Shown in pieces: positions 7,888 to 15,134 of a stretch of DNA of 17,671 nucleotides. The notes under the pieces were generated by a model that was not told the origin of the DNA, ran no database searches, and was given only the letters and a program-made list of their open reading frames with translations. A program made the translations under genes and the position numbers. The stretch covers positions 1 to 17,671 of the forward strand of contig JBARJD010000032.1 of the NCBI GenBank assembly GCA_049800095.1. The letters run 5' to 3'. Each line of letters begins with the position of its first letter. Position 1 is the first letter of the stretch. The DNA is from JAKIWV01 sp049800095. Lineage in GTDB: Archaea; Thermoplasmatota; Thermoplasmata; Lutacidiplasmatales; UBA184.

Positions 7888-8330
7888 TCGGGGACTTCTG
7901 GGAGTTCAAGCTAGGCCGGTAAACCTCGCTAACTCCGGCGCTGCACGCAGCATCGGCTGCAATTCCGACTCGCCGCATCGCTGGGAGAGAGCTCGGTCTC
8001 TCCCGGATTCGCGGCGTTTCGGGTCCCGTCGCCCGAGTCCGCGGCCGATCGGAACCCGGCAGCTCTGGGTCGAGTGCGACGCACGTCTGCCGGGACGAGG
8101 GCGGCGTGGAAGAGGTGAAGTTAGAGATAGGCCCGGGAGTCCAAAGCAGGCCCACCAGAACCAGAGGCTACTCTCACACTACTAGAAAGGAGCGTAAGGA
8201 CCGCCATCACGCGGGCAATCTAGGCGGGTGAGCACTGTGTCGGCACCCCGTGTGAGACTCGGTGGCTTAGAAGGAAGACGGGACAGTCTTTTCGAATGTC
8301 GCGCGCCCGGTCCGTATTTTCGTACCTTTT
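7888..8330 (+). ncRNA. Possible structured RNA of unknown class
   Basis: A TATA-like CTTAAG at 7859-7864 would start a transcript near 7888. Downstream I can pair GCCGG (7915-7919) with CCGGC (7935-7939); GGGAGAGA (7983-7990) with TCTCTCCC (7997-8004) over a 6-nt loop; CCCGGCAG (8055-8062) with CTGCCGGG (8087-8094), enclosing GTGC/GCAC (8074-8084); and TCTCACAC (8172-8179) with GTGTGAGA (8250-8257), enclosing CCGCC/GGCGG (8201-8205 and 8223-8227). TTCTGG (7896-7901) could also close on CCAGAA (8155-8160). T-rich DNA near 8317-8330 could end the transcript. No conserved SRP, RNase P or tRNA sequence was found, and GC-rich DNA gives chance helices, so this is a hypothesis. It could instead be a long 5' region of the downstream gene. 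Ends are approximate. Confidence 0.28.
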
Positions 8331-8334
8331 CTCC

Positions 8335-8350
8335 ATCGGCTTCGGCCGAT
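8335..8350 (+). other. UUCG-capped hairpin upstream of the pyruvate-kinase-like gene
   Basis: ATCGGC (8335-8340) and GCCGAT (8345-8350) pair perfectly around TTCG, a very stable tetraloop form. It sits 50 nt before the GTG start and just after a T-rich stretch, so it may end an upstream transcript or lie in the mRNA leader. Confidence 0.35.
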
Positions 8351-8387
8351 TCCGGGGGGCTAAATCTCATTACATGCTCCCAAGCTC

Positions 8388-8394
8388 GGAGGGG
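8388..8394 (+). promoter_or_regulatory. Strong Shine-Dalgarno site of the pyruvate-kinase-like gene
   Basis: GGAGGGG lies 6 nt before GTG 8401 and fixes the start. It is the clearest ribosome-binding site in the window and implies a real 5' leader, unlike several neighbours that look leaderless. Confidence 0.65.
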
Positions 8395-8400
8395 TAACCC

Positions 8401-9531
8401 GTGTCGGCCCAAAAGGTACTGATTTGCACCTTGGGCCCGAGCTCGCTCAACGAGCACGTGATCCCTCAGCTGGAGGCGGCAGGGGTCGTGAGTTTCCGGA
8501 TCAACATGTCCCACACCGATATCGGGGATCTGGAACGTGTAATCCATTTCATCCAACAGTGCACAAAGGTACCCATCTGCATCGATACCGAAGGAGCGCA
8601 GATCCGTACCGGGGTCATGCACGACGGGATAACGGTGCTCGAGGGGCGTCCCGTGCGCCTCGTTCCCGAGGCCATCCGAGGCGACGCCTCGACCATCCCG
8701 CTCACTCCCGGGAACGCCATCGGACAATTGCGGCCGGCGGCGCGAGTGAGCATCGATTTTGATTCGGTCATTCTCCGGATCGACCGGGTCAACGACGGGG
8801 CGGCGGAGGCGACGGTCCTCACGGGTGGCGAGATCGGGTCGCGCAAGGCCGTTACCGCCTTTCCCTCACCGAAACTCCCGACCTTTTCTGAGAAGGACCT
8901 GCTCGCGATCCAACTCGCGAAGCAAAACCAGGTCCACGAGTACGACCTTTCCTTCTGCAACCATCCGAGCGCCGTGGGCCAGCTCCGGGAGATGGGGGGA
9001 CCCAACACCCGGGTCATCGCCAAGATCGAGAGCCGAGAAGGGGTGCGAAATCTGGAGGAGATCGCCCGGGTCGCGGATGGGATCCTGATCGACCGGGGCG
9101 ACCTCTCCCGCGAGGTCCGGCTCGAGGCGATTCCTTTGCTTCAAAAGGCCATCATCCGGAAAGCCAACGCACTGGGGGTCCCGGTCTACGTGGCGACGAA
9201 CCTGTTGGAATCCATGGTGACGCGGCGCGGCCCGACGCGGGCGGAAGTGAACGACGTCATCAACACCCTGCTGGACGGAGCCGATGGCCTGGTGCTGGCG
9301 GCGGAGACCGCCATCGGCAACTACCCCGTGGAGGCGGCCCGAATGATCGCGGTGCTGCTGAAGGAATACGCGGGCTCGGTCGTGGGCTATCAGCTGGACG
9401 ACCTGTTGGGAGATCACCCGCTCGCGGTCCAGCCATCGCTCGGCGGCGACCCGTCTAGCTCGGGGGAGAAGGCTTCTGGGGCTTTGGCTCGGGGTCGGCG
9501 GAAGCGGCGGGACGTTCCTTCGAACCGCTAG
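8401..9531 (+). CDS. pyk: Short pyruvate kinase-like protein lacking the C-terminal domain
   Basis: This 376-residue protein has the pyruvate kinase A (TIM barrel) and B domains. Most catalytic positions are kept: R33, N35, S37 and H38 in RINMSH; D62-T63 and R69 in IDTEGAQIRTG; K208 and E210 in IAKIES, the catalytic Lys and metal ligand; D234 in DRGDL; and T256 in VATNLLESM, followed by PTRAEVNDV. Three things are odd. It is about 100 residues shorter than usual, missing the C-terminal allosteric domain and ending in a low-complexity basic tail (about 345-376). The Lys of the usual DTKGPEIR is Glu64. The ARGD motif reads DRGD. The GTG start is supported by a strong GGAGGGG site. It may be a functional unregulated pyruvate kinase, or a family member used outside central glycolysis; sequence alone does not decide. 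Confidence 0.85.
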   Translation: MSAQKVLICTLGPSSLNEHVIPQLEAAGVVSFRINMSHTDIGDLERVIHFIQQCTKVPICIDTEGAQIRTGVMHDGITVLEGRPVRLVPEAIRGDASTIPLTPGNAIGQLRPAARVSIDFDSVILRIDRVNDGAAEATVLTGGEIGSRKAVTAFPSPKLPTFSEKDLLAIQLAKQNQVHEYDLSFCNHPSAVGQLREMGGPNTRVIAKIESREGVRNLEEIARVADGILIDRGDLSREVRLEAIPLLQKAIIRKANALGVPVYVATNLLESMVTRRGPTRAEVNDVINTLLDGADGLVLAAETAIGNYPVEAARMIAVLLKEYAGSVVGYQLDDLLGDHPLAVQPSLGGDPSSSGEKASGALARGRRKRRDVPSNR

Positions 9532-9676
9532 GGCCTGATCGGAGCGCCCCACGCTCTCGGTTTCGGTGACTCCGGGCGACGTAGCCGCGGATGTCCGTAC
9601 CCCAGTCCGTCTTCGAATCTCCCGACATCGGAGTCGACCTTTGCTCGACCCGGTCCGGCGGGGCAACCCGGGCCCA

Positions 9677-10504
9677 CTAAGTCCGATGGTCCTCTACGAC
9701 GAGCCGCGCGGCTCGGTTGACCTCGATCTGCGCCGAGCCGTACCGACCGAGTCGGAGCAATTCGAGCGCCCGTTCGATGTGACGGGTTCCCGGCGCGACG
9801 AGCTCGCTCGAGGAGGGAAGGCCTCGCAGCACGACGAGGACGTGGTGGATCATTTCCCGGATCTCCCGTTCGACGCGGACCGCGTCCTGGGGCCCCGTCG
9901 GCCCCTCGAGGTCGTCGTCGATCGGTCCAAGGTACTGTTCCACGACCTCGTCGGTGGGGATGGAGCGCCCGTCCAGCACGGGAACCGCCGTCGCACTCGG
10001 CGGACGGGTCGGCGTGGGAACGAAACGTTCGGCGGGCGGCGGTGGCTCCGCCCATTCGGGCAGTTCCGGGGTGGCCGGAGTCAGCGACTCCGTGGGCGTG
10101 GGCTGGGGCGCTTCCGGTGGCGGAGGGAGCGCGTACCCCCCTGAGGTGGACGCATTGACGGCTTCGCGTTGGAAATCGAAGACGTAGCTCTGGGGTCCAT
10201 CCGGAACGTAGAACAACGGCTGGTCGGTGCTTCGGGTGCCGTCGTCCAACCGGAGAATCGGTCGTCCCATGAACCGAGAAGCCTTCACGAGGTCTTCCCA
10301 GCGGCTCACCTCGATCCACCGCGGGCCAGGCGGGGCGGTGCGGGTCAGGAGGACCGACTCGTTGTTGCGACCGATGACCTCGCTGACGGCGGACGACGGC
10401 TCGTTCTTTCGTGGACGCGGGGCCCCGACGATGGTGAGAACCCCGGCGAGAACATGTGCACCGAGGGCGAGGCGCCTCGGTAAACTGAACACGTCCGTCG
10501 ACAC
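9677..10504 (-). CDS. Uncharacterised two-domain protein with Pro-rich linker (paralogue A)
   Basis: I do not recognise this 275-residue family. An N-terminal domain (about 63-125) has SRWEDL, GRPILRL and FYVPDGPQSYVFDF, suggesting a helix then a beta hairpin. A long Pro/Thr/Glu-rich linker (about 126-195) follows, then an all-helical domain (about 208-272) with EREIREMIHHVL, GTRHIERALELL and LGRYGSAQIEVNRAA, which looks like a TPR- or HEPN-like helical hairpin. The gene at 15135-15908 encodes the same arrangement, with both end domains clearly similar and the linker diverged. No cysteines are present and no good signal peptide is seen, so it is probably cytoplasmic; a weakly hydrophobic stretch (12-28) near the N terminus is not shared with the paralogue. 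The start is GTG, with no Shine-Dalgarno site. It is divergent from the Kelch/PKD surface protein gene. Function unknown. Confidence 0.83.
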   Translation of the reverse strand: MSTDVFSLPRRLALGAHVLAGVLTIVGAPRPRKNEPSSAVSEVIGRNNESVLLTRTAPPGPRWIEVSRWEDLVKASRFMGRPILRLDDGTRSTDQPLFYVPDGPQSYVFDFQREAVNASTSGGYALPPPPEAPQPTPTESLTPATPELPEWAEPPPPAERFVPTPTRPPSATAVPVLDGRSIPTDEVVEQYLGPIDDDLEGPTGPQDAVRVEREIREMIHHVLVVLRGLPSSSELVAPGTRHIERALELLRLGRYGSAQIEVNRAARLVVEDHRT

Positions 10505-10647
10505 AGCGGTCTTGGGCCTCCCGGTCCCCTCGGGCCACCCCCGAGGTGCTGGCGCCTAACACCCTCCTGTGGATGAATGTAACTCCTCGTCAGCCCGCGT
10601 TTCCATTCCGTCGCCCGTTCACGGGCCACGCGGACCTTAGAGAGGCG

Positions 10648-10653
10648 TTAAAA
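10648..10653 (+). promoter_or_regulatory. TATA-like box of the Kelch/PKD gene
   Basis: TTAAAA lies about 50 nt before ATG 10701 in the divergent gap 10505-10700. It predicts a transcript start near 10677 and a leader of about 24 nt. No equally clear box is visible for the opposite gene; TTACATT on the minus strand near 10570 is a weak candidate. Confidence 0.45.
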
Positions 10654-10700
10654 CGCGGACGACCTGATGTCGAAGTACAGAGGAAGACTCGCCTCTACTC

Positions 10701-12788
10701 ATGTCGCGCCCGTGGGCCCTCGTCGCTATCGTGGGCCTCGTCACGATATTGATTCTTGGGGGCCTGGCCGCGCCGTCGTCCGGAAACCCGGTCCGCGCCT
10801 CGACGGAACCCGCGTTGTCGAGCGCCGCACCGAAGGCCCCGGTCGAGGCTGCGGCAGGCCCCGCTCTATCGGAAGCGATGGTCGACGCGGCGGTATCATC
10901 GCTCGACCACGGCGGGGGCCCCACCCGCGGCCTCTCAGCGAACTGTGCGGTCACAGGCGGCGGTGAGGCGACCTGCGGTCGGACTCCCGTCGATCCTACA
11001 GAACAGACCGGTGGCGCAGGCATTGTATCGACCCCCCCATCGGCTTTTTCCACGACCACGCCACAATGGTTTGACGTCGCGTTGAACGTCACAAACGAAT
11101 CCGGAGGGCAGGTGCCTTCCGTCGCGTATTCCGGGCGCATGGCGTACGATCCTGTTCTATCGGAGATGGTCCTGTTCGACGGTTGCAGCGATGCGGCGTG
11201 CCCCAGCAATGATACCTGGACGTACGATGGCATTTCTTGGACCAACATCACCAACCACCGTCTGCCGACCCCTTCCGCTCGGGAAGGAGCGGGACTGGAC
11301 TACGACCCGGCGTTCGGCGGCGTCGTGTTGTTTGGCGGCTCGAACCCCGACCTCGGCCTGAGCTATGGGGACACCTGGCTATTCACGAGCGCCGGCTGGA
11401 CAAACATCTCTGCGAAGGTGGGCTATCCCCAGAAAGTCGGCGGCGGAAACGTAGCGTGGTCGTATGGCGCGATGGCCTTTGACCCCGCGTTGGACACCAT
11501 GGTCGTCGTGGACGGATGCGCCGATGCAGCCTGCGACATGATCTGGAACTCTACGTGGTTCCTCCGCACCAGCGGCTGGACGTTGACAGTGGGGCCGGGC
11601 CCGACGGCCGACCCCACCTCCCTCGCCTACACCTCCGCCGCGTACGATGCGGCGGACAACGACCTCGTCCTGTTCGGCGGCTACGATCCTGTCGCAGCGA
11701 CTGGCTCGAACTATACCTTCCTCCTGACCCCGACGCGGACATGGGTCAACATCACCGACGAGGATGCGGGCTGCGTCGCCTCGGTGTGCTACACTCCGCC
11801 GGGCCGCATCTCGGATGCGATGACTTGGGACAGCCAGCTCGATGCGATCTTCATGACGGACGGATTGAACGAGACGAGCAATCTCCGGCTCAACGATTCG
11901 TGGATCTTCTCCGGAGGAGTCTGGCTCCCGGCGAACCTCACGGCGCCCACGGCGCCGAGCGGGTACTGCCCCGTGACCCAACCGGCCATGCCGGAGGAGA
12001 GCAGCAACGTGACGCCCCTCATCATCGGAGGCTCCGCCCAGGATGGCACTCCGTGCCTCACGGCCGCTGGCACGATGGAATGGGTCTACGAGGTCGCGCC
12101 GCAACTGAACGTGACCACCTCGTCCGTCCATATCGACCTGGGAAGGGCCAGCAATTTCACGGCCTCCTGGACCGTCGGGACCGGAAGTGGGGTCGTCGCG
12201 GGATGGAACGTCTCGTTCGGTGACGGCCAGTACGACACCCCGGCGCGGGGGCCGACGGGGGAAAACACGTCCTCGGCGTACCTCCAGAACTTTTCCCATA
12301 CGTACGGCGTCACGGGGACCTTCTCCGCGAATGTGACGTGGTCGGACTTCTACTACATCGCCGGTACGACCTCGCCCCCGTCGGTGACGGTGTATCCCCA
12401 ACTCACGGCCACGATTACCGCCTCCACGACGTCGATCAAAGTTGGTGGGTCGGTGACGTTCACCACGAAGCCGTCCGGCGGTGACGCCCCGTTCGAGTAC
12501 GCCTGGTCCTTCGGCGATGGTACGACGAGCACCGCTCCGGCACCGCCGGCGCACACGTACTCCAAGTCGGGCGTTTACGCGGTCAACCTGACGGTGACCG
12601 ATAGTACCGGTCAGCCCGTGCGGAGCTCCGTCATCGTCACGGTCTCGGGCCCGACCGCGCCGGGGTTCGTCCCCCTCACCACGGACCTCTCCCTGCTCGT
12701 CGCGTTTGCGTTTGTCATCGTCGCGGCCCTACTCGCCGTGGTGGTGAGGGGACGCCGGAAGAAGTCGGTCCGCGCGCCGCCGGCGTGA
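10701..12788 (+). CDS. Cell-surface Kelch-like beta-propeller protein with PKD domains and membrane anchor
   Basis: This 695-residue surface protein has an N-terminal signal segment (about 6-24), then a low-complexity stretch. A region of Kelch/galactose-oxidase-type repeats (about 125-465) follows, each with a pattern like YDP...MVLFDG...DTW.Y...W.N. Two PKD-type beta-sandwich domains come next: a divergent one (about 468-566, NVSFGDG at 503-509 and SHTYG at 532-536) and a canonical one (about 567-649, WSFGDGTTS at 602-610 and HTYSKSG at 618-624). A transmembrane helix (about 663-683) ends in the basic stop-transfer RGRRKK. DGCSDAAC (160-167) and DGCADAAC (271-278) recur in two propeller blades and may form loop disulfides. 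Many NxS/T sites fit an N-glycosylated archaeal surface protein. Likely role is adhesion or glycan binding; no catalytic residues are identifiable. It is convergent with the third GH79-like gene. Confidence 0.87.
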   Translation: MSRPWALVAIVGLVTILILGGLAAPSSGNPVRASTEPALSSAAPKAPVEAAAGPALSEAMVDAAVSSLDHGGGPTRGLSANCAVTGGGEATCGRTPVDPTEQTGGAGIVSTPPSAFSTTTPQWFDVALNVTNESGGQVPSVAYSGRMAYDPVLSEMVLFDGCSDAACPSNDTWTYDGISWTNITNHRLPTPSAREGAGLDYDPAFGGVVLFGGSNPDLGLSYGDTWLFTSAGWTNISAKVGYPQKVGGGNVAWSYGAMAFDPALDTMVVVDGCADAACDMIWNSTWFLRTSGWTLTVGPGPTADPTSLAYTSAAYDAADNDLVLFGGYDPVAATGSNYTFLLTPTRTWVNITDEDAGCVASVCYTPPGRISDAMTWDSQLDAIFMTDGLNETSNLRLNDSWIFSGGVWLPANLTAPTAPSGYCPVTQPAMPEESSNVTPLIIGGSAQDGTPCLTAAGTMEWVYEVAPQLNVTTSSVHIDLGRASNFTASWTVGTGSGVVAGWNVSFGDGQYDTPARGPTGENTSSAYLQNFSHTYGVTGTFSANVTWSDFYYIAGTTSPPSVTVYPQLTATITASTTSIKVGGSVTFTTKPSGGDAPFEYAWSFGDGTTSTAPAPPAHTYSKSGVYAVNLTVTDSTGQPVRSSVIVTVSGPTAPGFVPLTTDLSLLVAFAFVIVAALLAVVVRGRRKKSVRAPPA

Positions 12789-12911
12789 CAGCCTTCAACG
12801 AACCCTCCGCCGAGAACCCCCGGAACCCCCCCGCGGAAGGCGCCCGGAAGGACCTCCCCTGCAGTGAGCGTCCCTTCTCCGCGCCCGCCGTCTCAGTAGA
12901 ATCGAGCGTCT

Positions 12912-12924
12912 GACCCGTCGGGTC
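12912..12924. repeat. Perfect inverted repeat between convergent genes
   Basis: GACCCG (12912-12917) and CGGGTC (12919-12924) form a perfect dyad around one base, in the gap between the Kelch/PKD and glycosidase stop codons. The tight centre suits a protein-bound dyad or a small hairpin. Role unknown. Confidence 0.3.
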
Positions 12925-13016
12925 CTTCCCTCCGGGGCCCCTCGAGTGTCCGCGCGCGGTGAAGGAAAGTCAGGGGACGCTCCGATCCCGGAGCACTATG
13001 CAGACGATCTCAACCG

Positions 13017-14645
13017 TCAGGGGGCGAGGGGACGGATAGTGGCGCGAATCTCGGCCGGTCCCGAGGGGCGGACCGGATCCACCGTCGGAACCAGGACTGG
13101 CCGGTCAACGCCGACTGGGCTGGCAACGAAGGGGGATCCGGCGGCATTCGCCCCTGGCACGGGTCCGGCGCTCCCAGCCAAGGCGAACGCCGACGCCGCG
13201 ACCGCCGCTTGGCCCGGAGACTTCGTTCCGGCGCTCCCGACAGTGAGGACCACGATGGAGAGGGGAGGGACCTTCAAGGAGCTCGAGAGGGTGACTGAGG
13301 AGGTGGTGGGGAGCTTGGCCCCGTCCTGCCACGAGTCTTCCGTGACCCCGGACCGACCCAGGATAAATCCCACCAGGGCCGGATCGATTTCCACGGCCTT
13401 CGTCGTGTTGACGTTCACGAGGAGGAGGGAGAGGCCCGTGCTGTCATAGGTGGCAATGCCGTAGAAGGTCGACGGGCCGGTCACAGTTGTGGACAGCGTC
13501 TTGGTCTTCAGTTGGGGCATGATATCGCTGAACAGGTAGTACTGCATCTGCCACTTCTTGGGTCCCGTGGACCACGACCCGCTGAAGTGGGAATCGTAAG
13601 CGAACCAATCGAGATTGGTCTCATGGAGGGCCAAGCCTTGGACCGTCTCCGCAGCGAGGTAGAGGGTACCCGCGAACGTGGGGAGGAGGTTATCGTACGA
13701 GTTATCCTCGGCGGCATTGATCTCCGAGACGAACACGTCCAGATTGGTGCAGCTCGGGCAGGCGGCCTTGATGTACGACCGGTCGGCCGTTATCTGGGCC
13801 GGGAGCGAGTAGAATCCGTTGAGGTTCGCGAACAGTTCGGCGTCGGTGGGGTTCGACGGCCCATTTCCCTGGATGTAGGAATGGACGGAGATTCCCGAAA
13901 GGAGGTGTCCGTCGACGATCGCGAGCTCCTTCACCCAGCCCTCTTGGTAGTTCTTGCCGGCTCCGGCGCCGAGCGCGATGAACTTGGCGGCTGGGTCCAC
14001 GGCAAGGATTGCCGTGATGTAGGCGTGGACTAGGTTGGCGAACGGGGCCGGTGTGGTGTTCCCGCCCTTCTCGGTCTTCCACTCGGACCAAGGGACGCCG
14101 AAGTGCGTCCACCCGCTCGGGTCGTTTCCGATTTCCCAATAGGCCGGCTGGTACTTCAGAGTCTTGACGACGTAACTCGCGTAGTCGGCCGCCGTGGCGG
14201 GTCGGTCGATCTCGGCGGGCAGCTGCATGATGGCCTCGCAATTGAACTGCTTGCAGGAGGTGACGAAATCGGCTGTAGTGGTCCGGGTGGCCTTCTGTGA
14301 CCCATCGACGGCGGTGAGGGTACCGGATGTGTAGTTGAACTCCTCGCCCAGCGTACCGCCCGGAAACCGGACGTACGTGACAGGTGTCGCGGCCACGCTC
14401 GTGGCGTCGGCGCCGTTGAACCGCTGGGTAACGGCGACGTTGACGCCCCAGAACGCAGAGGAGATTGCGGTCGCGTTCGAGAAGCTCCCGGCCACGATGG
14501 TGGCGAGGGCGGTCGGTCCAGAGGAAACTGGGGAAGTGGCCCCGGGCGCCGTCGCGGACATTGAAGCGATTCCCATCGATGTGACCAGGAGGACGACGGC
14601 GAGGATGACGCCCAACACGACGGGCCAGAATGATCGAACTTTCAT
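13017..14645 (-). CDS. Secreted GH79-like protein with Asp at the acid/base position (paralogue 3)
   Basis: This 542-residue protein is a paralogue of the two other GH79-like proteins in the window. It has an N-terminal signal segment (about 7-28), the clan GH-A barrel region (about 60-390), a beta domain (to about 470) and an Ala/Gly/Pro-rich tail (about 471-542) without a clear membrane helix. FWGVNVAVTQRFNGAD (65-80), the Cys131/136 pair and LPAEIDRPATAADY (142-155) align closely with paralogue 1. The usual WEIGNEP is WEIGNDP (170-176): the codon is GAC, so the candidate acid/base is Asp175. The candidate nucleophile E308 in FVSEIN is kept. The CPSC pair (296-299) matches the CPEC pair of paralogue 1. 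The ATG start lacks a Shine-Dalgarno site. Possible outcomes are reduced activity, changed mechanism or a binding role. Family is fairly sure; activity is open. Confidence 0.83.
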   Translation of the reverse strand: MKVRSFWPVVLGVILAVVLLVTSMGIASMSATAPGATSPVSSGPTALATIVAGSFSNATAISSAFWGVNVAVTQRFNGADATSVAATPVTYVRFPGGTLGEEFNYTSGTLTAVDGSQKATRTTTADFVTSCKQFNCEAIMQLPAEIDRPATAADYASYVVKTLKYQPAYWEIGNDPSGWTHFGVPWSEWKTEKGGNTTPAPFANLVHAYITAILAVDPAAKFIALGAGAGKNYQEGWVKELAIVDGHLLSGISVHSYIQGNGPSNPTDAELFANLNGFYSLPAQITADRSYIKAACPSCTNLDVFVSEINAAEDNSYDNLLPTFAGTLYLAAETVQGLALHETNLDWFAYDSHFSGSWSTGPKKWQMQYYLFSDIMPQLKTKTLSTTVTGPSTFYGIATYDSTGLSLLLVNVNTTKAVEIDPALVGFILGRSGVTEDSWQDGAKLPTTSSVTLSSSLKVPPLSIVVLTVGSAGTKSPGQAAVAASAFALAGSAGPVPGANAAGSPFVASPVGVDRPVLVPTVDPVRPSGPAEIRATIRPLAP

Positions 14646-15134
14646 CGCAACACGAGCCGCGCACCACGTGCGGGGCTCTACCCCCCATTCCCCGGCCGGG
14701 GGCAGATACCACTTTGTCCAAGGTAGAATTGCAAATTGTGCAGCAGTTCTAACTCGGGCCCACCGGTCGCTGCCATCGGGCCCGGCGCAGTGTATCTTCC
14801 GAAGTTACTGGGGGTCAGGCTTCCCGGCTCGAGTCGCAAAAAAGGCGACCTTGGGAGGGGGGATCTGTGTCGAATCCCACGAGTCAGGTTCGTCGCCGGA
14901 TCGCCCAAGGCGAGCGGCGGGAGCCCATCCAAGCGTCGTTCGATGAGGGCCAGTCCGCCCTATTCTTCCATACCGAGCGATGAGTGCCACGTGAGAGTCA
15001 CGCCTCCGAACACGTGCAAACGACGCCGGTATCATTTCAGAGTTATACGGCCCGCCATGTCTCCGGGCCTCGTAAATCGTGCGAGCGAATCCAAAGACTA
15101 ATCTTAACGGCCATCGTCACGCGACGCGTCGACC
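14646..15134. promoter_or_regulatory. Divergent intergenic region, GH79-like gene / paralogue B
   Basis: This 489-nt gap holds no convincing gene. On the right, TAATCTTAA (15099-15107) is a TATA-like element placed so that the transcript would start within a few bases of ATG 15135. AGTTATACGGC, one of five copies of the intergenic motif, lies further upstream at 15041-15051. For the minus-strand glycosidase no strong box is visible; AT-rich DNA near 14728-14737 is the best candidate and would give a leader of about 60 nt. The middle (about 14760-15000) shows nothing I can interpret. Confidence 0.4.
15099..15107 (+). promoter_or_regulatory. TATA-like box of the paralogue B gene
   Basis: TAATCTTAA is centred about 31 nt before ATG 15135, which would give an essentially leaderless transcript. 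There is no Shine-Dalgarno site, consistent with this. Confidence 0.4.

Larger units (their letters stand above)
7466..8400. other. 935-nt region without a convincing protein gene
   Basis: Reading frames here (for example a 129-codon minus-strand frame at 7766-8155) lack any recognisable domain and look like chance open frames in GC-rich DNA. The left end holds the promoter of the minus-strand glycosidase. GTTATACG lies at 7765-7772. A CTTAAG box at 7859-7864 is followed by a cluster of strong stem-loops between about 7915 and 8257, described separately as a possible RNA. T-rich stretches (8289-8292, 8317-8320, 8327-8330) and a UUCG-capped hairpin (8335-8350) follow, just upstream of the pyruvate-kinase-like gene. 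I did not find tRNA, RNase P or SRP RNA signature sequences. Confidence 0.5.

Noticed and set aside
7766..8155. 129-codon minus-strand frame between the glycosidase and the pyruvate-kinase-like gene.
   Set aside because: Its composition looks random, with no domain or hydrophobic pattern, and it lies over the stem-loop cluster.
7888..8200. SRP RNA or RNase P RNA; GCTAGGCCGG near 7910 and CCAGAACCAGAGGCTA near 8155 recall parts of these.
   Set aside because: The SRP helix 8 GGAAG...AGCAG sequence and the RNase P GAGGAAAGTC block are absent.
14865..14890. T-loop-like TCGAATC in GTGTCGAATCCCAC, as in a tRNA.
   Set aside because: No acceptor, D or anticodon stems can be drawn around it.
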